Source of the DNA: Microvirga thermotolerans
Lineage (GTDB): Bacteria > Pseudomonadota > Alphaproteobacteria > Rhizobiales > Beijerinckiaceae
Direction of reading: 5' to 3'
DNA length: 64,000 nt
Assembly: GCF_009363855.1 (NCBI RefSeq)
Contig: NZ_CP045423.1
Span: 2,324,001 to 2,388,000, forward strand
Shown here: positions 1 through 7,412 of the stretch, in pieces
How positions within the stretch are numbered: the first letter of the stretch is position 1
Layout: each line of letters begins with the position of its first letter
The notes under the pieces: generated by a model
What the model was told of the DNA's origin: nothing
Database searches by the model: none
The model's input: only the letters and a program-made list of their open reading frames with translations
Translations under genes and position numbers: made by a program

Positions 1-276
1 GCCAAGGCCATCGGCCGCCACTCCTCCATGCACAAGACCAAGGTGAGTCGCGCCGTGCGGGCTCTGGAGGAGCGGCGCTGGCTGAAGCGGGAGGAGAGCG
101 AGGAGGACCGGCGGGAGGAGCTTCTCACCCTCACGGCGCTCGGTCGCAGGGTGTATCAGCAGATCGTGCCGAAGGCGCTGGCCTTCGAGAAGCGGATCCT
201 CGAGGAACTCGGAGCGGAAGCGGGTCCGTTCCTGTCCGCGCTCGACCGGATCGAGAAGATTCTCGGCGTGCCCTGA
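1..276 (+). CDS. MarR-family transcriptional regulator, C-terminal part (5' end outside window)
   Basis: The reading frame is already open at base 1 and ends at TGA 274-276, so only the last 91 residues are visible. They hold the end of a winged helix-turn-helix: recognition helix KTKVSRAVRALEERRWL, a charged wing SEEDRREELLTLTALGRRVY, then a C-terminal helix that in MarR proteins closes the dimer. The family represses or activates neighbouring genes in response to small ligands. The ligand and target cannot be told because the N-terminal half lies outside the window. Confidence 0.85.
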   Translation, partial: AKAIGRHSSMHKTKVSRAVRALEERRWLKREESEEDRREELLTLTALGRRVYQQIVPKALAFEKRILEELGAEAGPFLSALDRIEKILGVP

Positions 277-646
277 GAGGCCGAACCGGCAGGTCCGAAG
301 GCGACGGGCGCCGCCTGAAAATGACGAGCCCGGGAGGGCAGTCCATCCGTGCCGTCTCCCGGGCTTGCCCGCTGCCGCTGCAGAAAGCAGCTGTCGACAA
401 GAGTGCGCCCCGGTGCCCGAACGCGCAACGGTGATGACTGGGTAATCAGAACGGGCGCCCGGCCCGCGTGCCGCGCCTGCGGAGGATCCGCCCGGCGGGC
501 GGATTCCGGTCCCGTTGAGAGGCTAGAGCATCGAGCGCAAAAGTGGGAACCGGTTTTGCGCGAAAAGATGCTCGAAATCAAAAGCCTGGCGCATCGGACG
601 TGAGTTCGCGTTCGCGTCCGATGCTCTAAGGGGAGCGTTCCGCGCC
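277..646. other. Intergenic region carrying one dispersed palindromic repeat
   Basis: No coding frame here looks like a protein. The only structure is the 105-bp repeat at 524-628, described separately. The rest is GC-rich spacer between the MarR gene and the opposite-strand hypothetical gene. Confidence 0.6.
524..628. repeat. 105-bp dispersed palindromic repeat, copy 1
   Basis: It is bounded by TAGAGCAT at 524-531 and its complement ATGCTCTA at 621-628. A second copy of the same length lies at 41738-41842 and differs at about 10 of 105 positions by my count. It folds as two hairpins: GCGCAAAA (535-542) pairs with TTTTGCGC (554-561), and GCATCGGACG pairs with CGTCCGATGC near the right end. 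Both copies lie in intergenic DNA. It resembles the abundant small intergenic palindromes of Hyphomicrobiales genomes. Confidence 0.85.
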
Positions 647-856
647 CTACGCGACCTTCTCCATGGTCTCGGGCAGCGCAGGAGCCTGTTCGCGCCGCTC
701 CTTGCGGGCCCGGAGCTGGGCGAGCTGCCCCTCGATCATCCGGAGCAGCGGAAGATGCTTCTCGCCATGCTCCGCGACGACGGAGGACAGGACCTCCAGG
801 GCCTTCGTCAGGCGCTCTTCCGTGATCGTATCCTGCGTATTCCAATGGCCGCTCAT
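647..856 (-). CDS. Small hypothetical protein, 69 aa
   Basis: I do not recognise the family. The predicted protein is soluble, helical and charged, ending in a basic stretch (LRARKERREQ) and an acidic tail. I chose ATG at 856 because GGGAGGG lies about eight bases upstream. A GTG 30 codons further out would add residues unlike a protein N-terminus. It stands alone, convergent with the MarR gene, with a long non-coding stretch on its 5' side. Confidence 0.55.
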   Translation of the reverse strand: MSGHWNTQDTITEERLTKALEVLSSVVAEHGEKHLPLLRMIEGQLAQLRARKERREQAPALPETMEKVA

Positions 857-1546
857 GGAAAGAACCCTCCCGTCGCTGGCGGAGACAATGTGGGAGGAGC
901 ATGGCCGCGGAATAGTAAAAGTTTCGTAGAAGGTCCCCACCGTCACCCGGTTGTGTCGAGGGAATACATGCCGTCAACGGTCTATAGGCTTGTTACGGGA
1001 AGGATTTCGCAGCCATCCGACAGCCTATGACTAGACGGAGCGGCGACAATTTTCAGGAACGGTTAAGCATAACGCCATTTTCCGCACCGGCATCCTTCAG
1101 AAGAGGCGCCAAGCCGATCGCACCGCGGATCGGCTTGGCACAGGATCCGGCTCTCGGCCATGGGCGGATCCGGCGCGTGGCACCCGGACCGCACCTGCAA
1201 GCCACGCGTGAGTCCGTGGGGGCCGGAAGGGCGCCCCTACCGATGGCTGGAGAGATTCGCAAGAAGGAGAGAGGTGGCCAGCTGGCGACGGTGTTGAGGA
1301 GGCAACGTCCCGCCTCCAGCTGGCCGAGCCTACGAAGTCCCAGGAGATGCGGCGGACCTGAGCATCCGTAGGGCATGCCTGCTCCGCTCTAGCGGAGGAT
1401 CTGGCATGAACATATAGGAAACATTCGGGAGCGCAAGCGCGCAAAGGGGCCCAAATGCGGGAATTTGGCGGAGGCTAGCACGAGAATTGTGGAAAACAAG
1501 AATCGTTTTGCGGAAAAAATCGAACCAAAGCCGCACGCCCGACCGA
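857..1546. other. 690-bp intergenic region with clustered inverted repeats
   Basis: No convincing gene is seen on either strand. Several perfect inverted repeats lie in it: GCCAAGCCGATC (1108-1119) with its complement at 1128-1139, and the cluster at 1276-1397 described separately. The last 100 bp before divK are noticeably AT-richer. Confidence 0.6.
1276..1397. other. Cluster of hairpin-forming inverted repeats (candidate structured RNA)
   Basis: Three consecutive elements can fold. GGCCAGCTGG (1276-1285) pairs with CCAGCTGGCC (1316-1325). CCTACG (1329-1334) with GATGC (1346-1350) pairs with GCATC-CGTAGG (1362-1372). CTCCGC-TCTA-GCGGAG (1382-1397) forms a tight hairpin. No protein frame covers the stretch. 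It could be a non-coding RNA, decayed repeats, or chance in GC-rich DNA. The strand is unknown. Confidence 0.3.
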
Positions 1547-1930
1547 TCAGGACCGGGGCGCATCGGCGTCGAGATAGGTCTTCACGGTGGCCAGGAACTT
1601 GGCCACGGAGATGGGCTTGGAGAGATAGGCCTCGCAACCTCCCTCGCGGATCCGTTCCTCGTCCCCCTTCATGGCGAAGGCGGTGATCGCGATGACGGGG
1701 ATCGACTTCAGCTCCTCGTCCGCCTTGAGCCAGCGGGTGACCTCCAGGCCCGAGACCTCCGGCAGCTGGATGTCCATGAGGATCAGGTCCGGCTTGTGGG
1801 CCCTTGCCAGCTCCATGGCCTCGATGCCATGCCCGGTCTTGAGGGTGGCATAGCCGTGCGCCTCGAGGAGATCGTTGAAAAGCTTCATGTTGAGTTCGTT
1901 GTCCTCAACGATGAGCACGGTCTTCTTCAT
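1547..1930 (-). CDS. divK: Single-domain response regulator DivK
   Basis: This is a 127-residue receiver domain with no output domain. It carries the acidic pocket ED (9-10), the phospho-acceptor Asp53 in LILMDIQLP, the switch Thr83 and Lys105 in LSKPIS. Its N-terminus, [18 protein letters not shown], is characteristic of DivK. DivK is phosphorylated by polar histidine kinases and steers the DivJ/PleC-CckA-CtrA cell-cycle circuit in alphaproteobacteria. The usual neighbour pleD is not adjacent. The gene diverges from the DUF3572 gene across 84 bp. I saw no TTAA-N7-TTAA CtrA site in that gap. Confidence 0.92.
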   Translation of the reverse strand: MKKTVLIVEDNELNMKLFNDLLEAHGYATLKTGHGIEAMELARAHKPDLILMDIQLPEVSGLEVTRWLKADEELKSIPVIAITAFAMKGDEERIREGGCEAYLSKPISVAKFLATVKTYLDADAPRS

Positions 1931-2014
1931 TGCCGCTGTCCCAGGGCTCCCAACCGGCTTCCCCGGCCTGCCACTTCATCCGATGATGACCGTAGATTGA
2001 AACCTATTGATGAA

Positions 2015-2350
2015 ATGCAAATCCTGCCCATGAAACCAGTCGCGACGAAACCTTTCGCCATGAAACCAGCCGCCAAGAAAATTTCCGCAGAGGAAGCCGA
2101 ACGCGTAGCGCTCGAAGCCTTCTCCCGGATCGCCGCCGACGAGGAGCGCCTGGGCCGGTTCATGGCCGTGTCCGGGCTGCAGGCGCAGACGATCCGGGCG
2201 GCGGCGGCATTGCCCGGCTTCCTCGCCGGGATCCTGGACTACGTCGCCGCCGACGAGCCGCTGCTGATCGCCCTCGCGCAGGAGATGGAGACCGTCCCCG
2301 AGCGGATCATGGAGGCGCGGCGGACCCTGTCGCCCTCGGAGTTCGAATAG
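2015..2350 (+). CDS. DUF3572 family protein
   Basis: The 111-residue protein has the DUF3572 pattern: [30 protein letters not shown] and a C-terminal [18 protein letters not shown]. The function is unknown; the family is confined to alphaproteobacteria and often sits next to dinB, as here. The start is uncertain. ATGs at 2015, 2030 and 2060 lie in one frame, none with a clear ribosome site. The 2030 and 2060 starts begin near-identical segments ([10 protein letters not shown] and MKPAAKK), as if the N-terminus had been duplicated. The start at 2060 gives 96 residues, closer to the usual family length. Confidence 0.8.
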   Translation: MQILPMKPVATKPFAMKPAAKKISAEEAERVALEAFSRIAADEERLGRFMAVSGLQAQTIRAAAALPGFLAGILDYVAADEPLLIALAQEMETVPERIMEARRTLSPSEFE

Positions 2351-2358
2351 GCGCCACC

Positions 2359-3639
2359 GTGAGCGGACCCCTCTGCCGCGATTGCCTGACCCTGAGCGCC
2401 CCGGCCGCAGAGCGCTGCGGCGCCTGCGGGTCCCCTCGCCTGCTCCGCCATCCGGAGCGGGACGCGCTGGCGATCGCGCACGTGGACTGCGACGCGTTCT
2501 TCGCCGCCGTGGAAAAGCGGGACGACCCGAGCCTCGCCGACAGGCCGGTGATCGTCGGCGGCGGCAAGCGCGGGGTCGTCTCCACCGCCTGCTACGTGGC
2601 CCGCACCTACGGCGTGCGCTCGGCCATGCCCATGTTCAAGGCCCTGCAGGCCTGCCCCCATGCGGTGGTGATCAAGCCGAACATCGAGAAGTACCGCATC
2701 GCCGGGCGCGCCGTGCGGGAGATGATGCTCGAGCTGACCCCGCTGGTGGAGCCGGTCTCCATCGACGAGGCCTTCCTAGACCTGTCCGGCACCGAACGCC
2801 TGCATCACGGCAGCCCCGCCCTCACCCTCGCGAAATTCGCCCTGCGCGTCGAGGAGGAACTCGGGATCACCGTCTCCGTGGGCCTGTCCTACAACAAATT
2901 CCTTGCGAAGATCGCCTCGGACCTCGAGAAGCCCCGCGGCTTCTCCATCATCGGCCGGAACGAGGCTGCGGATTTCCTCGCGGGCAAGCCGGTCTCGATC
3001 ATTCCCGGCATCGGCGCCTCGGCGCAGAGCCGGCTGGCGAAGGCGGGCGTCGCCACCATCGGCCAGTTGCGGGATGTCCCGCCCAAGGTGCTGTTCGAGG
3101 CCCTCGGCCGCGATGCCCAGCGCCTGTCGCGGCTCGCCAGGGGCGAGGACGAACGGCCGGTGAAGACCGAGCGGGAGACCAAGAGCGTCTCGGCGGAAAT
3201 CACTTTCGAGCGGGACCTGCGCTCCTTCGACGACCTGGAGCCGGTCCTGTGGCGGCTGTCGGAGAAGGTGTCGCGGCGCCTGAAGGCCGCCGGCCTTGCG
3301 GGACGCAGCGTCACCCTGAAGCTCAAGGACAGGGATTTCCGGCTCCTCACCCGCACCCGCTCGGGACTGCCCGCAACCCAGCTCGCGCAGCGCCTGTTCG
3401 AGAACGGCCGGCAGATGCTGAAGGCCGCCTGCGACGGCACCGCCTATCGCCTCATCGGCATCGGGGCCGCCGACCTCTGCGATGCGGCGGAGGCGGACAG
3501 GGGCGACCTCGCCGACCAGAGCGTGGTCCGGCAGGCCCACATGGAATCGGCCATCGACCGGATCCGCGAGAAGTTCGGCGCCGACGCCCTGCAGAAGGGC
3601 ATCGTCCTCCGCAACAGCCCGCCCAAGCCTCAGCGCTGA
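2359..3639 (+). CDS. dinB: DNA polymerase IV (Y-family translesion polymerase)
   Basis: The 426-residue Y-family polymerase copies past DNA lesions with low fidelity. The catalytic acids are visible in [12 protein letters not shown] (Asp43, Asp45) and SIDEAFLD (Asp136, Glu137). The thumb helix-hairpin-helix ([15 protein letters not shown]) and the little-finger domain follow. An N-terminal CRDC...CGAC pair (Cys6, Cys9, Cys20, Cys23) forms a putative zinc ribbon ahead of the palm, absent from E. coli DinB. Translation starts at GTG, eight bases after the DUF3572 stop, so the two are probably co-transcribed. The 3' end overlaps convergent eipB by 10 bp. Confidence 0.95.
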   Translation: MSGPLCRDCLTLSAPAAERCGACGSPRLLRHPERDALAIAHVDCDAFFAAVEKRDDPSLADRPVIVGGGKRGVVSTACYVARTYGVRSAMPMFKALQACPHAVVIKPNIEKYRIAGRAVREMMLELTPLVEPVSIDEAFLDLSGTERLHHGSPALTLAKFALRVEEELGITVSVGLSYNKFLAKIASDLEKPRGFSIIGRNEAADFLAGKPVSIIPGIGASAQSRLAKAGVATIGQLRDVPPKVLFEALGRDAQRLSRLARGEDERPVKTERETKSVSAEITFERDLRSFDDLEPVLWRLSEKVSRRLKAAGLAGRSVTLKLKDRDFRLLTRTRSGLPATQLAQRLFENGRQMLKAACDGTAYRLIGIGAADLCDAAEADRGDLADQSVVRQAHMESAIDRIREKFGADALQKGIVLRNSPPKPQR

Positions 3640-4472
3640 CAGGCGCTCTGCTTCTGGGCGGCCTGGATCTGGAGGCTCTGGAGTTCGCCCTTCAGGGTGA
3701 AATCGCCATAGTCGAGCCGGAGCGCCCGGCTGATGCCGTTCTCGTAGAGCTCGAACGAGACCTTGTAGGCCGGCGTCCGGTCGCCGGAGCCCTCCGTGAA
3801 ATAGCTCACCGTCACGGGCCAGCGCGGCACCCCTTCGAGCGCGGGCTGGCGGACCGCCCCCTCCAGGTTCGCCGCCCCGCCGTCGATCCGGCGCCCGATC
3901 ACCGCCAGGGTGTCGTAGACCTTCCTGCCGTCGTCGGAGCCGTCGTAGACCTTGACGGTGAGGGTGGTCTCGCCGTTGCGGGCCGCCTCGATCAGGCGCT
4001 TGAGGTGCTCCGTCGGGAAGATCGCCCTCCCGCCGGCCGAGAAGTTCGCGCGCTTGGGCTGCTTGAGCGTCACGTCGAGGGAGCCGTCCGGCTTCAGCCG
4101 CGCATCGCCGTCGACCCCGTCTCCGTTCCGCCCGCCGACCGTGGAAACCGTCTTGAACCGCATGGACTGGCCGTCGCCGGTCTCGAAGGTGGCGGTCTGG
4201 GTGTCGAGGGTGCGCGTTCCCGTCTCGCTGCTGTCGAGCACGGTCACCTGGCGGTACTTCAGGGTATATCCCTCGCAGGCGTCGCCCGCGAAATCCATGG
4301 CGATCCGGCCCCGCGCCCCATCCAGGCCGCGGGCGCCCTCGGACCGCACCAGGGAGAGGTCGTAGACCGCCCGGTGGGCGACCAGCGCGACCGGGGGCTT
4401 GCCCGCCTCCGCCAGGGCCGGGAACGGCAGCAGGGCGAGAGCGAGGCTCGACGCCGTCAACAGGGAGCGCAT
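3630..4472 (-). CDS. eipB: Cell envelope integrity protein EipB (DUF1849)
   Basis: The 280-residue periplasmic protein has a signal peptide ([14 protein letters not shown]). The family hallmarks are [35 protein letters not shown] and LDSSETG. Cys66 and Cys278 match the positions of the conserved disulfide described for Brucella EipB, a beta-spiral envelope protein needed for cell-envelope integrity and linked to the lipoprotein TtpA. It is divergent from the RidA gene across 130 bp, which should hold both promoters. Confidence 0.88.
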   Translation of the reverse strand: MRSLLTASSLALALLPFPALAEAGKPPVALVAHRAVYDLSLVRSEGARGLDGARGRIAMDFAGDACEGYTLKYRQVTVLDSSETGTRTLDTQTATFETGDGQSMRFKTVSTVGGRNGDGVDGDARLKPDGSLDVTLKQPKRANFSAGGRAIFPTEHLKRLIEAARNGETTLTVKVYDGSDDGRKVYDTLAVIGRRIDGGAANLEGAVRQPALEGVPRWPVTVSYFTEGSGDRTPAYKVSFELYENGISRALRLDYGDFTLKGELQSLQIQAAQKQSACQR

Positions 4473-4602
4473 GGGTCCTCCTGGCTTTCTGGCCTTCTCG
4501 CCTCAAAGATAGAAGGCTCCTGCGGACACGGCAATGTTCAAGCTTGCGTCCGTCTGACTCATCCGCCACAACTCGGCCGGACCATCGCACTCCGAGGCTT
4601 AC

Positions 4603-5073
4603 ATGAGCGCAGTCGAAAAGAAACTCGAAGGCATGGGCATCGCCCTGCCGACTCCGGCCGCCCCGGTGGCCAACTACGTGCCGTTCGTCCGCACGGGCAA
4701 CCTCGTCGTCATCTCCGGCCAGCTCTGCCTGGGCCTCGATGGCAAGCTCGCCGACGCACACAAGGGCAAGCTCGGGGCCGAGGTCTCTCCGGAGGTCGGC
4801 AAGGAGGCCGCCCGCCTCTGCGCCATCAACCTGCTCGCCCAGCTGAAGGCGGCCGTCGGCGATCTCGACCGGGTGGTGCGCTGCGTGCGCCTCGGCGGGT
4901 TCATCAATGCGGTGCCCACCTTCGCCGGCCTCGCCCCGGTGATGAACGGCGCCTCCGACCTGATGGTCGAGGCCCTGGGCGACAAGGGCCGCCATGCCCG
5001 CTCCACGGTCGGCGTCGCGGAACTGCCCCTCGATGCCTGCGTCGAGGTCGAAGGAATGTTCGAGGTTCAATGA
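4603..5073 (+). CDS. RidA/YjgF/TdcF family protein
   Basis: The 156-residue protein is a member of the RidA branch with the longer N-terminus (EKKLEGMGIALPTPAAPVANYVPFV). RidA proteins form trimers that hydrolyse reactive enamine and imine intermediates made by PLP enzymes. The conserved Arg is in VRCVRLGGFINA and the C-terminal glutamate region is VEVEGMFEV. Its stop overlaps the start of the phosphodiesterase gene (ATGA), so the two are translationally coupled. Confidence 0.88.
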   Translation: MSAVEKKLEGMGIALPTPAAPVANYVPFVRTGNLVVISGQLCLGLDGKLADAHKGKLGAEVSPEVGKEAARLCAINLLAQLKAAVGDLDRVVRCVRLGGFINAVPTFAGLAPVMNGASDLMVEALGDKGRHARSTVGVAELPLDACVEVEGMFEVQ

Positions 5074-5822
5074 GCACGCCCTCCTGGCTCGTCGCGAAGC
5101 CCATCGCCCATCGCGGCCTCCATGACAAAGCAAACGGCGTGATCGAGAACACCCTGGCGGCTGCGGAAGCCGCCATCGCCCGCGGCTTCCCCATCGAGCT
5201 CGACGTTCAGCTGACCGCCGACGAGGAAGCCATCGTGTTCCACGATTTCGAGCTCGACCGCCTGACCGGCCGGACGGGCCTCGTCGCGGAGCGCAGGCTC
5301 TCCGAACTCGTCGACCTCGGCATCGCCGGCGCCAAGGGCGGGGACAAGATCCCCTCCCTCAAGGACTACCTGGCCAGGATAGCAGGACGCACGCCGCTCG
5401 TGATCGAGGTGAAGAGCCGGTTCAATGGCGACATGCGCCTGGCGAAGCGCGTCGTCGAGATCCTGAGCGACTATTCCGGTCCCTTCGTGGTGAAGTCCTT
5501 CGACCCGGACATCGTGGCCTATCTCCGCCGGCATGCGCCCGGCATCACGCGCGGCTTCATCGGCGAACTGGAATATGCCTCGAAATCCGACAGCTTCCTC
5601 TCGCCGGAGCAGAAGCACCGGTTCGCGAACCTGCTGCATTTCGAGGAGACGCAGCCGCACTTCCTGTCCTGGCGCGTGAAGGACCTGCCCTGCGCCTCGA
5701 CCTATTTGAGCCGGCTCCTGGGCCACCTGCCCGTCATGACCTGGACCGTGCGCAACCCGGAAGACCGGGCACGGGCCGAGAAGCACGCGGACCAGATGGT
5801 GTTCGAGGGCTTCCTTCCCTGA
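5070..5822 (+). CDS. Glycerophosphodiester phosphodiesterase family protein
   Basis: The 250-residue TIM-barrel protein has the GDPD signature: HRGLHD (His14, Arg15), ENTLAA, the metal-binding ELDVQLTAD and the second histidine in VFHDFELDRLTG. GDPDs cleave glycerophosphodiesters to glycerol-3-phosphate and an alcohol. No signal peptide is seen, so it is likely cytoplasmic. The ATG overlaps the TGA of the RidA gene by four bases, which fixes the start. Confidence 0.9.
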   Translation: MSTPSWLVAKPIAHRGLHDKANGVIENTLAAAEAAIARGFPIELDVQLTADEEAIVFHDFELDRLTGRTGLVAERRLSELVDLGIAGAKGGDKIPSLKDYLARIAGRTPLVIEVKSRFNGDMRLAKRVVEILSDYSGPFVVKSFDPDIVAYLRRHAPGITRGFIGELEYASKSDSFLSPEQKHRFANLLHFEETQPHFLSWRVKDLPCASTYLSRLLGHLPVMTWTVRNPEDRARAEKHADQMVFEGFLP

Positions 5823-5895
5823 GACGGCGCGCCCGATTGCAACGGCCCCGCCGTCTCCCTAGCTTAGGGGAGCACCGGCGGGGCCCTCCTCCATC

Positions 5896-7080
5896 GTGAC
5901 GTTCCAGGTCAAAATCGCCACCAGCCTGAAAGCGGTCCCGGCCGCCGACTGGGATGCCTGCGCCATGGGCGGCGACAATGCCGCCGGGTCGGACGATCCG
6001 TTCAATCCCTTCGTGTCCCATGCCTTCCTTTCGGCGCTCGAGGAGGCGGGCTGCGTCGGCCCCAGGACAGGCTGGTCGCCGCTCCATCTTCTGGTCGAGG
6101 ACGAGGCGGGCACGCTCCAGGGCGCCGCTCCCTGCTACCTGAAGTCCCACTCCATGGGCGAATACGTGTTCGATCATGCCTGGGCGGATGCCTATGCCCG
6201 CGCCGGCGGGCACTACTACCCGAAGCTTCAGGTCTCGATCCCCTTCACGCCGGTCGGCGGGCCGCGCCTGCTGGCGGCCAGGGACCCGGAGGGAGCGGTC
6301 CGCGCCCATCTCGTCGCGGGCCTGCGCGCCCTGCGGGAGGAGACCGGCGCCTCCTCGGTCCACGCGACCTTTCTCCAGGAACGGGACCTCTCCGCCCTGA
6401 CCTCCCATGGGTTCCTGCGGCGGGACGACCAGCAGTTCCACTGGTTCAACGAGGGCTACGGCAGCTTCGAGGATTTCCTCGGCGCCCTCGCCTCGCGCAA
6501 ACGCAAGGCGATCCGGCGGGAGCGCCGCGACGCGCTCGCGAACGGAATCGCCGTCGAATGGGTCACCGCCGGCGACATCCGGGAGCATCACTGGGACGCC
6601 TTCTTCGCCTTCTACATGGATACCGGCTCGCGCAAATGGGGCCGCCCCTATCTCAACCGGTCCTTCTTCTCCCTCCTCGGCGAGCGCCTGGCGGAACGGA
6701 TCCTGCTCGTCATGGCGAAGCGGAACGGGCGCTACATCGCCGGAGCCCTCAACCTCATCGGCGACCAGCGGCTCTACGGCCGCAACTGGGGCTGCATCGA
6801 GGACCACCCCTTTCTCCACTTCGAGGTCTGCTACTACCAGGCCATCGACTTCGCCATCGCCCGCGGCCTCGACCGGGTGGAGGCCGGTGCGCAAGGCGAG
6901 CACAAGCTGGCACGCGGCTACCGTCCGGTGATCACCTCCTCCGCCCACGACTTCGCGGATGCGTCCCTGGCGCGGGCGGTGAAGGCCTATCTCGACCGGG
7001 AGCGCAGCTACGTGTCCGAGGTCGCCGCGGAACTGTCCGCCGCCACTCCCTTCCGGCAGCCGAGGGACGAGCAGGACTGA
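5896..7080 (+). CDS. GNAT/FemAB-like N-acyltransferase (DUF482 / COG3146)
   Basis: The 394-residue protein has the fold of the COG3146 group (peptidoglycan biosynthesis/recognition, FemAB-related). Typical segments are NPFVSHAFLSALEEAGCVG, GWSPLHLL, HAWADAYARAGGHYYPKLQ, SRKRKAIRRERR and a C-terminal RGYRPVITSSAH. The biochemical substrate is unknown. Translation starts at GTG 5896. The gene is followed by a perfect bidirectional hairpin shared with the opposing clpA cluster. Confidence 0.85.
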   Translation: MTFQVKIATSLKAVPAADWDACAMGGDNAAGSDDPFNPFVSHAFLSALEEAGCVGPRTGWSPLHLLVEDEAGTLQGAAPCYLKSHSMGEYVFDHAWADAYARAGGHYYPKLQVSIPFTPVGGPRLLAARDPEGAVRAHLVAGLRALREETGASSVHATFLQERDLSALTSHGFLRRDDQQFHWFNEGYGSFEDFLGALASRKRKAIRRERRDALANGIAVEWVTAGDIREHHWDAFFAFYMDTGSRKWGRPYLNRSFFSLLGERLAERILLVMAKRNGRYIAGALNLIGDQRLYGRNWGCIEDHPFLHFEVCYYQAIDFAIARGLDRVEAGAQGEHKLARGYRPVITSSAHDFADASLARAVKAYLDRERSYVSEVAAELSAATPFRQPRDEQD

Positions 7081-7105
7081 GGCCGCCCGCGAGCGCCGCG
7101 CATGA

Positions 7106-7145
7106 CGAAAGAGGCCCGCTCCGGCAAAGGAACGGGCCTCTTTCG
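7106..7145. terminator. Bidirectional intrinsic terminator
   Basis: CGAAAGAGGCCCG (7106-7118) is a perfect 13-bp complement of CGGGCCTCTTTCG (7133-7145), with a 14-base loop. The arms give an A-run and a T-run on each strand. It lies between two convergent genes and so can stop transcription from both sides. Confidence 0.85.
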
Positions 7146-7163
7146 TTGAACGACGAAGGGAGT

Positions 7164-7412
7164 TCAGAGCGCGTGAAGGATGGCCTTTACGCCGTCTACG
7201 ACCGTCGAGACGGAGGTGCCCATCGCATTCATGGCCGTTTCGACCGCCCAATAGCAGCCCAGCACGATGATCGGGACGAGGATCCAGCCCAGGATCTCCT
7301 CGAACCAGATCCGCCGGCGACGCCGGATCCGGCGCTGCTCGCGCCAGGTCGGCTTCGCCTTCGCGATCGTCGGGGCGGCCTCGAGGGGACCTTCGTGCAG
7401 CTCGGTCGTCAT
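7164..7412 (-). CDS. Small membrane protein coupled to clpA, 82 aa
   Basis: I do not recognise the family. The N-terminal third is polar and ends in a strongly basic patch (REQRRIRRRRR). One hydrophobic helix follows (GWILVPIIVLGCYWAV), then a short tail. By the positive-inside rule the N-terminus should be cytoplasmic. Its ATG (7412-7410) overlaps the clpA stop as ATGA, so translation is coupled to clpA. The context suggests, but does not show, a link to ClpAP proteolysis at the membrane. Confidence 0.75.
   Translation of the reverse strand: MTTELHEGPLEAAPTIAKAKPTWREQRRIRRRRRIWFEEILGWILVPIIVLGCYWAVETAMNAMGTSVSTVVDGVKAILHAL

Noticed and set aside
2382..5822. A 1146-codon plus-strand frame spanning dinB, eipB and the RidA gene
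   Set aside because: Only its last 250 codons are real: they are the glycerophosphodiesterase, which starts at ATG 5070. The rest is out-of-frame shadow.
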